Source: Candidatus Wallbacteria bacterium
GTDB lineage: Bacteria > Muiribacteriota > UBA6191 > JACPRK01
Direction: 5' to 3'
Assembly (NCBI GenBank): GCA_016199905.1
Contig: JACQFU010000139.1
Location: forward strand, 1-29,099
DNA: 29,099 nt
Shown: one piece after another, positions 24,295-29,099 of the stretch
Layout: each line of letters opens with the position of its first letter
How positions within the stretch are numbered: the stretch's first letter is position 1
Program-made: the position numbers and the translations under genes
Notes under the pieces: generated by a model
The model's input: the letters and a program-made list of their open reading frames with translations, nothing else
What the model was told of the DNA's origin: nothing
Databases searched by the model: none

Positions 24295-25500
24295 GTGGAG
24301 CCGAGCGGCGGCCGGTCCGTCTTCAGCAACCGGGACTTCATGCTCCTCTGGCTTGGGCAGGCGGCCAGCCAGGTTGGGGACCGCGTGCACGCGCTGGCGC
24401 TGACGTGGTGGGTGCTCGAGAAGACAGGCTCGACGGTCACGGTCGGGAACGTGCTGCTGGCGTCGACGGCGCCGCTGGTCCTGCTGGCGCCGCTTGGGGG
24501 AACGCTCGCTGACCGCTGGGACCGGCGACGAATCCTGGCCGCGACGGACCTGGCACGCGGGGCGATCGTGCTCGGGCTGGCGGCGCTGGCCGCTGCAGGG
24601 CAGCTGCAACTCGGGACGCTCGTGGCCGCCTCGGCCGCGCTCTCGGCCCTGTCGGCGCTGTTCAACCCCGCGCTTCTCGCGGCCGTGCCGTCGCTGGTCG
24701 ACGAGTCGCAGGTGATGCAGGCCTGTTCGCTGCAAGACACCGTCACGGCGGCGGCGGGCATCGTGGGGCCCGCGCTGGGCGGACTGCTCGTCGCGGCGTG
24801 CGGCTGCGGCCCGGCCTTCGCGTTGAACGGGCTGTCGTTCCTGGCGTCTGGGTTCTCGGTCCTCTTCGTGCGTTTCCCGGTGCGCAGAGACGGCGGGTCG
24901 GCGGGCGTGCTGGCCCAGCTCGCGGAGGGTCTCCGCTTCGTCCTCGAGACCCGATTACTCCTCGGGATGATCTCAGTCTTCGGGGCGTTGAACTTCTTCG
25001 CGGCCCCGGTTGCGATCTACCTGCCGTTCTATGCAGCCAAGGTCTTCGGCGGCGGGGCCCGAACCCTCGGTTGGCTGGAAACAAGCCTGTCCGTCGGGAT
25101 GCTGGCCGCGGGACTCGCGCTGGCCAGCCAGGCAAAGCGGCGGCGCAAGGCTTGGCCCATCGCCGGTTCGATCGCCGCCAGCGGCGCGGCCTTCGTCGCC
25201 CTGGGGCTGGCGTCCAACGCGACAGCCGGCCTTCCGGTGCTCTTCGCCATGGGGCTCTTCATCGGCGTGGCCAACATCCATATCCTGGTCTTCTTTCAGG
25301 AGACGATCCCCAACGAGCGGCTCGGCCGCGTGATGGGCATAGTGACGGCCGTGACGACCGCGATGCAGCCGGCCGCCTACGCGGTGACCGGCTACCTCTC
25401 CGGCCTGGTGAGCGTGCCGGCGCTGGCCATCGTCTCCGGCGCCGGCATCTGTGCCGGCGCGCTCTACCTGCTTGTGCTGCCCGGGTTCCGGGAGGTCTGA
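24295..25500 (+). CDS. Major facilitator superfamily exporter (MFS_3/EntS-like)
   Basis: 401 residues with about 12 membrane helices. The start FSNRDFMLLWLGQAASQVGDRVHALALTWWVLEKTGS is typical of the MFS_3 group, which includes the enterobactin exporter EntS and macrolide efflux proteins. The loop 2-3 motif appears as GGTLADRWDRRRIL, followed by ARGAIVLGLAAL. Later features are NPALLAAVPSLVDESQVMQACSLQDTV, the motif-C-like helix AGIVGPALGGLLVA, and FFQETIPNERLGRVMGI near the last third. It should sit in the inner membrane and pump a small molecule out by proton antiport; the substrate is unknown. GTG 24295 is the only reasonable start. It diverges from the GNAT gene and meets the LuxC fusion gene end to end, 6 bp apart, so it may export a product of that module. 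Confidence 0.88.
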   Translation: MEPSGGRSVFSNRDFMLLWLGQAASQVGDRVHALALTWWVLEKTGSTVTVGNVLLASTAPLVLLAPLGGTLADRWDRRRILAATDLARGAIVLGLAALAAAGQLQLGTLVAASAALSALSALFNPALLAAVPSLVDESQVMQACSLQDTVTAAAGIVGPALGGLLVAACGCGPAFALNGLSFLASGFSVLFVRFPVRRDGGSAGVLAQLAEGLRFVLETRLLLGMISVFGALNFFAAPVAIYLPFYAAKVFGGGARTLGWLETSLSVGMLAAGLALASQAKRRRKAWPIAGSIAASGAAFVALGLASNATAGLPVLFAMGLFIGVANIHILVFFQETIPNERLGRVMGIVTAVTTAMQPAAYAVTGYLSGLVSVPALAIVSGAGICAGALYLLVLPGFREV

Positions 25501-25506
25501 CGCGTC

Positions 25507-28146
25507 TCAGCGGCGGCGCTTATCCACGACCGTCCGGACCTTTTGAGTCCTGGTCACGCGAGGGATGCCGCCGGAGGGCACGACCTGGACGTCGGGCTCC
25601 TTCAGCCAGCCCTTCTCGACCGACAGCCGCAAGTCCTCGCTGGCAGCCATCAGAGCCGCACGCACGGCCCGGTCTCGAGCCGGGCCGTACCGGGCGCCCG
25701 GCGCCGACTCCACGCGCAGCGTCAAGCGCTCGCGACCGCGCACGGTGGCGGCCTCGAGCTGAAAGAGCGGCGTCAAACCAGGCACTGTTCCGAGCGCTCG
25801 CGCCACGTCCGAAACGACGATCCGCGCTCCTCCGATCTGCAGCCGGTCGTCGCAGCGCCCCAGCAGCTCGAACCGCTCCTCGGAAGCGCCGCAGCGGCAG
25901 ACGCCGCTCACGCGGCGGGCCAGGTCGCCCGTGCGATAGCGGATCATCGGCATCAGCAGCCTCTCCAGGCTAGTGACCACGACCTCGCCCGCTTCGCCCA
26001 GCGGCACCGGGCGCCCCGTGTCGGGGTCCAGCAGTTCCAAGAGCTGGTGGCCCTCGACCAGATGGTGGACGGAGCCTTCTGCGCGCTCGCATTGAAAACC
26101 GATGGTGCCCGCATCCACGGACGCGTAGCCTGCAGAGCGGACCGCCTCGACGCCCAGCGCCCGCGCAAGATAAGCCCGCATCTCGCCGGAAACGTGCTCG
26201 CCGCCGTACAGGACCAGGCGGGCGCGGATTCCCCGTATGCGTCGGGCGCGCACATGGTGCGCCAGCTCCAGGATCATCGACGGCAGGCCAATGAGGACGT
26301 CGGCGCTCAAGGCAGATAGGTGCTCGCAGATGGCGTCCATCCCGATGTGGCCGCCGATCGGCAGGTTCAGGCAGTCGAGCTTCGCGAGCGCCTGGTGGAC
26401 GGCGACGAAGCTGGACCAGAGGCCGCCCGCGACGAAGAGATTGGCGACACGATCGCCCGGCGCCAGGCCCGCGGCGCGCATCAGCCGCGCCAGCACGGCA
26501 GCCACGCGGTCGAACTCGGCGCTCGTGTAGTAACTGAACTTCGGCTGCCCCGTGGAGCCCCCGGACGCGAACACGACCGCGCCGCAAGCCGGTCCCGCGA
26601 GCAGGTCGCCGCCGAGGGGCGGCGTGTGGGCGTAGACGTCGTCCTTCGTCATCAGCGGCACGCGCGAGAGGGCGTCCGGATCGCGCGGATCGAGGCCTTT
26701 CAAGCGTCGCGCGTGGAACGGCGAACGGCGCGAGGCGTGAGCGAGAAGGCGGGCAAGCCGGCCCGGGACTTCCATCCGGGGGCTATCGAGCTCCAGCCCC
26801 ACCTTTCGCACCAGCTCGGCGAGCGGGTGGCGGCCGTCGTGAGGCGAGCCCGCCAGCACGTCCGGCATCGAGCCGGGGGCGCAGAAGCGGCTGCCCCCCG
26901 CGCCGGCCAGCCGCAAAGTCAACGGCCCCAGTTCCTCCGGTGACGCCTGTACCGCCACGCATTGCAGGTACGGCCCGACGGCCTCGAAATCGGCGATGGC
27001 TCCCTCGAGATCGGAGACCGATTTGACGAAGAGCGTGCGTCCGAGCGGCGAGAGCACGAACCCGGGACGCCGCTCGTGGATGACCGTCCATGCCAGGCCG
27101 CGCGGCGATTCGTAGAGCGCCGACTCGCCCTGCGCCTCTTCGAACCGGGCCAGTTCGCGACTCTTGCGCACCTCCACCTTCTCGTCGACGGTCATGCGGC
27201 CGGGCGGCAGCTGGCGCGACACGCGTTGGAGCGCCTCCAGCAGGAGCGGCAGGAAGCGCGCTGCGCCGCTGCCGGGGCCGGCGCCGTCCTGCACGTAGAC
27301 GGTCTGCGGCGAGGAGCAGGCCGACTGGTCCCACATCGCGAGGTCGCGCGCCAGCCCCCGCGCAGCCGCCCGCGCGCCCGCTCCGGCCAGGCCGCGCCAG
27401 GTCAGGATCGCCCCCGAGAGCTTCGGGCCGTACTCGACCAGGTGAGTGCCCAGACCCAGACCCGAGCGGTAACTTCGAACGGCCTCCTCGCCTCCCCAGA
27501 CCATGATCGTGTCCACGCCCTGCTTCAGCACGGCCTCGACGGCCGTATCGCCGCCCTTCCAGGACAGGATGCCGATCGAGCCCGTGACGACTCCGCGAGG
27601 GTCGTGCTCCGCCAGGCTCCGAACGAAGGCCAGAGGAAAGTACGGGTCGGCGCGCGAGAGCTTCATCAAGTTGACGTTCTTGGTGACCAGGCCCATCACC
27701 AGCGAGTCGACCGCGCCCAGGAAGACGTTCCCCGCCGAGACGTGAAGCAGAACGCCGCGCGGCCGCAGGGTGTACGAGAGCCCGAGCGCTTCCTGACGCA
27801 CCCAGCCGTCGAGCAGCTCCTCGGACCCCAGCTCGGCGCGGATCCGGGCCAGCAGCGCCTCGCGCTCGAGCAACAAGGGCAGCAGCTCGAGCGTCCGTTC
27901 GATCATCGGCTGCGAGAACGACAGGATCTCGGGCAACCGGCCGAGCGCTTCGCGCCGAGGCGGATAGCCAGGGTGGCTCCAGGACTTCCCTGTCGCGGCG
28001 AGGACATCGAGTATCTCGCCGAGCCCCGTGGCCGCCGCGCGGCGCCTGGCGGAGGTCGCTTCTGCCAGCGCAGACCGGGCGCCCTCGGCGTCGAGGGGGC
28101 CGTCGGTCTCGTGGAAACGCCCGAACAGGAAGTGGCGTGTGGGCAT
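25507..28146 (-). CDS. LuxC-like acyl reductase fused to a PaaK-like adenylate-forming ligase
   Basis: 879 residues, two enzymes in one chain. Residues 1 to about 445 match the LuxC acyl-CoA/acyl-enzyme reductase family: LRPRGVLLHVSAGNVFLGAVDSL (127-149) in the nucleotide-binding fold and DQSACSSPQ (273-281), whose Cys277 is the expected acyl-accepting nucleophile. LuxC makes a fatty aldehyde with NADPH. Residues about 455-879 are an adenylate-forming domain like phenylacetate-CoA ligase: FASGGSTGQPK (526-536) for ATP, YGGEHVSGEM (647-656), SAGYASVDAGTIG (671-683), YRTGDLARRV (737-746), LLGRCDDRLQIGG (761-773), and IPRVTRTQKVRTVVDKR at the end. Stand-alone LuxC is about 480 residues, so this is a true fusion. 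GGAG lies 8 nt before the ATG, 4 bp after the LuxE-like gene. The substrate is unknown; no luciferase genes are near. Confidence 0.88.
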   Translation of the reverse strand: MPTRHFLFGRFHETDGPLDAEGARSALAEATSARRRAAATGLGEILDVLAATGKSWSHPGYPPRREALGRLPEILSFSQPMIERTLELLPLLLEREALLARIRAELGSEELLDGWVRQEALGLSYTLRPRGVLLHVSAGNVFLGAVDSLVMGLVTKNVNLMKLSRADPYFPLAFVRSLAEHDPRGVVTGSIGILSWKGGDTAVEAVLKQGVDTIMVWGGEEAVRSYRSGLGLGTHLVEYGPKLSGAILTWRGLAGAGARAAARGLARDLAMWDQSACSSPQTVYVQDGAGPGSGAARFLPLLLEALQRVSRQLPPGRMTVDEKVEVRKSRELARFEEAQGESALYESPRGLAWTVIHERRPGFVLSPLGRTLFVKSVSDLEGAIADFEAVGPYLQCVAVQASPEELGPLTLRLAGAGGSRFCAPGSMPDVLAGSPHDGRHPLAELVRKVGLELDSPRMEVPGRLARLLAHASRRSPFHARRLKGLDPRDPDALSRVPLMTKDDVYAHTPPLGGDLLAGPACGAVVFASGGSTGQPKFSYYTSAEFDRVAAVLARLMRAAGLAPGDRVANLFVAGGLWSSFVAVHQALAKLDCLNLPIGGHIGMDAICEHLSALSADVLIGLPSMILELAHHVRARRIRGIRARLVLYGGEHVSGEMRAYLARALGVEAVRSAGYASVDAGTIGFQCERAEGSVHHLVEGHQLLELLDPDTGRPVPLGEAGEVVVTSLERLLMPMIRYRTGDLARRVSGVCRCGASEERFELLGRCDDRLQIGGARIVVSDVARALGTVPGLTPLFQLEAATVRGRERLTLRVESAPGARYGPARDRAVRAALMAASEDLRLSVEKGWLKEPDVQVVPSGGIPRVTRTQKVRTVVDKRRR

Positions 28147-28150
28147 TGCG

Positions 28151-29099
28151 TCAGCTCCGAAGGAACAGCTCGGCCGCGGTGATGGCGCAGCCCTTGTGCT
28201 TCTTCACGCCGCCACGGCCGGCAATGGTGACGATGGGTCCGGCGACTCCGCAGGGACAGCCCGGTTCGATCGTGCCCAGGTCGGTGGTGAGCAACGAGTG
28301 GGCCGGGTAGCTGGTCAGATAGGGAGTCTGAAAATGGAGCAGACCCGTCTCTCCAGGAGACAAAAGCTCCATCGTCTCCGGGTCTCGCACCATGATTCGC
28401 GCGTAGAGCGGCACGTGCAGGTTCTGACGCGAGCAATCGACGTAGGGAATGCCGTGCTCGACCATCCCGAACATGTCGCGGATGTTCTCCCGCGGCAGTC
28501 GGAGCCAGACGGCCACGTCGGCGACGAACCGCTGCTTGGAGACCGCCTTGTCGGCGAGAGTCTTCCACCCGCCGCCGGTCATCACCCAGGAGTCGCGCCC
28601 CAGTTCGAAGCCCCGGCCTCGGCTCGCCACGAGCTCCTCCAGCAGCGTGTAGATGAAGGCCGGAAAACCAAGGAGCCTCACGGGCAGCCCCTGCCGCTGA
28701 AAGTCCTCGAGCCGGTCGATCGTGCCCGCCTTGTCGAAGAAGAAGGCGCCTTGCTCGTCGCTCCAGCGAAACGTGAAGAAGACCTCTCGGCGGGCGGTGA
28801 AGCCGGTGAGCAAGTCGTCGGTAAAGCTGGTGCCCAGATCGCTCGCCTTCGACGGGTCGTAGCTGAAGCAGACGTAGTTGACCTCCTGTTCGGGCGAGAC
28901 CATCCCGAGCGCCTCGTGGATATTGCGAGCGGAAAGGATGACCCGGTCGAAGGAGGGGCGGTCCAGATAGATGCGGCTCATCCTGCCGCTGGTTCCCGAG
29001 GAGGTGAACTCGCGATAGACCCGCTCCCGTGGCACGCTCAGCAGATCGCGTTGCTTCAGCACGCCCACGAAGACCCACGGGATCTCGGCGAGCTGCGCC
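28151..29099 (-). CDS. LuxE-like acyl-protein synthetase, N-terminus cut by window edge
   Basis: The open frame continues through the right edge, so the true start lies outside. The residues before the internal GTG at 29068 (AEIPWVFVGVLKQRDLL) match the family's IPxxPVxLFK segment, so that GTG is not the start. The visible 315 residues hold the ATP-binding FTSSGTSGRMSRI, the WVMTGGGWK stretch and FGMVEHGIPYVDC. A C-terminal KHKGCAITAAELFLRS has a cysteine 11 residues from the end, close to where LuxE carries its acyl-accepting Cys. LuxE activates a fatty acid as acyl-AMP, holds it on that Cys and passes it to LuxC. The gene ends 4 bp before the LuxC fusion, so the two are surely co-transcribed. 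Chain length or aromatic nature of the acid is not readable. Confidence 0.88.
   Translation of the reverse strand, partial: AQLAEIPWVFVGVLKQRDLLSVPRERVYREFTSSGTSGRMSRIYLDRPSFDRVILSARNIHEALGMVSPEQEVNYVCFSYDPSKASDLGTSFTDDLLTGFTARREVFFTFRWSDEQGAFFFDKAGTIDRLEDFQRQGLPVRLLGFPAFIYTLLEELVASRGRGFELGRDSWVMTGGGWKTLADKAVSKQRFVADVAVWLRLPRENIRDMFGMVEHGIPYVDCSRQNLHVPLYARIMVRDPETMELLSPGETGLLHFQTPYLTSYPAHSLLTTDLGTIEPGCPCGVAGPIVTIAGRGGVKKHKGCAITAAELFLRS

Noticed and set aside
25507..29099. Bioluminescence (lux) operon
   Set aside because: LuxC- and LuxE-like proteins are present but no luciferase subunits or LuxD-like transferase; such pairs occur in non-luminous bacteria.

Overview
The window is GC-rich bacterial DNA (roughly two thirds G+C by eye) with densely packed genes and intergenic gaps all under 300 bp. 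Two TonB-dependent outer-membrane receptors, exported periplasmic proteins and type IV-like prepilins show a Gram-negative envelope. HEAT-repeat proteins, a matrixin-type protease with a carboxypeptidase-regulatory-like tail, and TonB receptor/YfiR pairs recall Acidobacteriota or a neighbouring high-GC phylum. There is no rRNA or marker gene, so this placement is only a guess. I see no tRNA, rRNA, CRISPR array, transposase or integrase.

Layout. (1) 1-3271, minus strand: a HEAT-repeat protein cut by the window edge, a short-chain dehydrogenase, and an exported protein with EF-hand-like calcium motifs. (2) 3427-6133, plus strand: three prepilin-like minor pilins, then a frameshifted matrixin-type metalloprotease carrying a 40-bp internal repeat at the lesion. 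(3) 6183-10325: a two-block HEAT protein on plus, facing a HEAT protein/class III nucleotide cyclase pair on minus that is joined by an ATGA overlap. (4) 10475-11704: a DUF1015 protein. (5) 11728-22987: a signalling island. It holds a soluble receiver-kinase (minus), diverging at a near-consensus promoter from TonB receptor, YfiR, CHASE8 hybrid kinase, second TonB receptor and disrupted second YfiR (plus). These meet a four-helix membrane hybrid kinase (minus). (6) 23033-29099: a GNAT-like protein (minus) back to back with an MFS exporter (plus), then a LuxC/adenylate-forming fusion and a LuxE-like protein (both minus, LuxE cut by the window edge).

How the genes may work together. The central locus resembles a rewired YfiBNR system. 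In Pseudomonas, periplasmic YfiR holds down the CHASE8-containing diguanylate cyclase YfiN. Here YfiR lies 7 bp from a CHASE8-HAMP kinase with receiver and HPt domains, and a TonB receptor takes the upstream position. The receptor could therefore feed an outer-membrane signal through YfiR into a phosphorelay. No protein in the window has a recognisable DNA-binding output domain, so the relay's target must lie elsewhere or be non-transcriptional.

The right end encodes a Lux-type acyl reduction module without luciferase. LuxE-like acyl-protein synthetase and LuxC-like reductase suggest making an aldehyde from a carboxylic acid, and the extra adenylating domain fused to LuxC is unusual. Several starts in the window have a -10-like hexamer 6-8 nt upstream and no Shine-Dalgarno sequence, which suggests leaderless transcripts.
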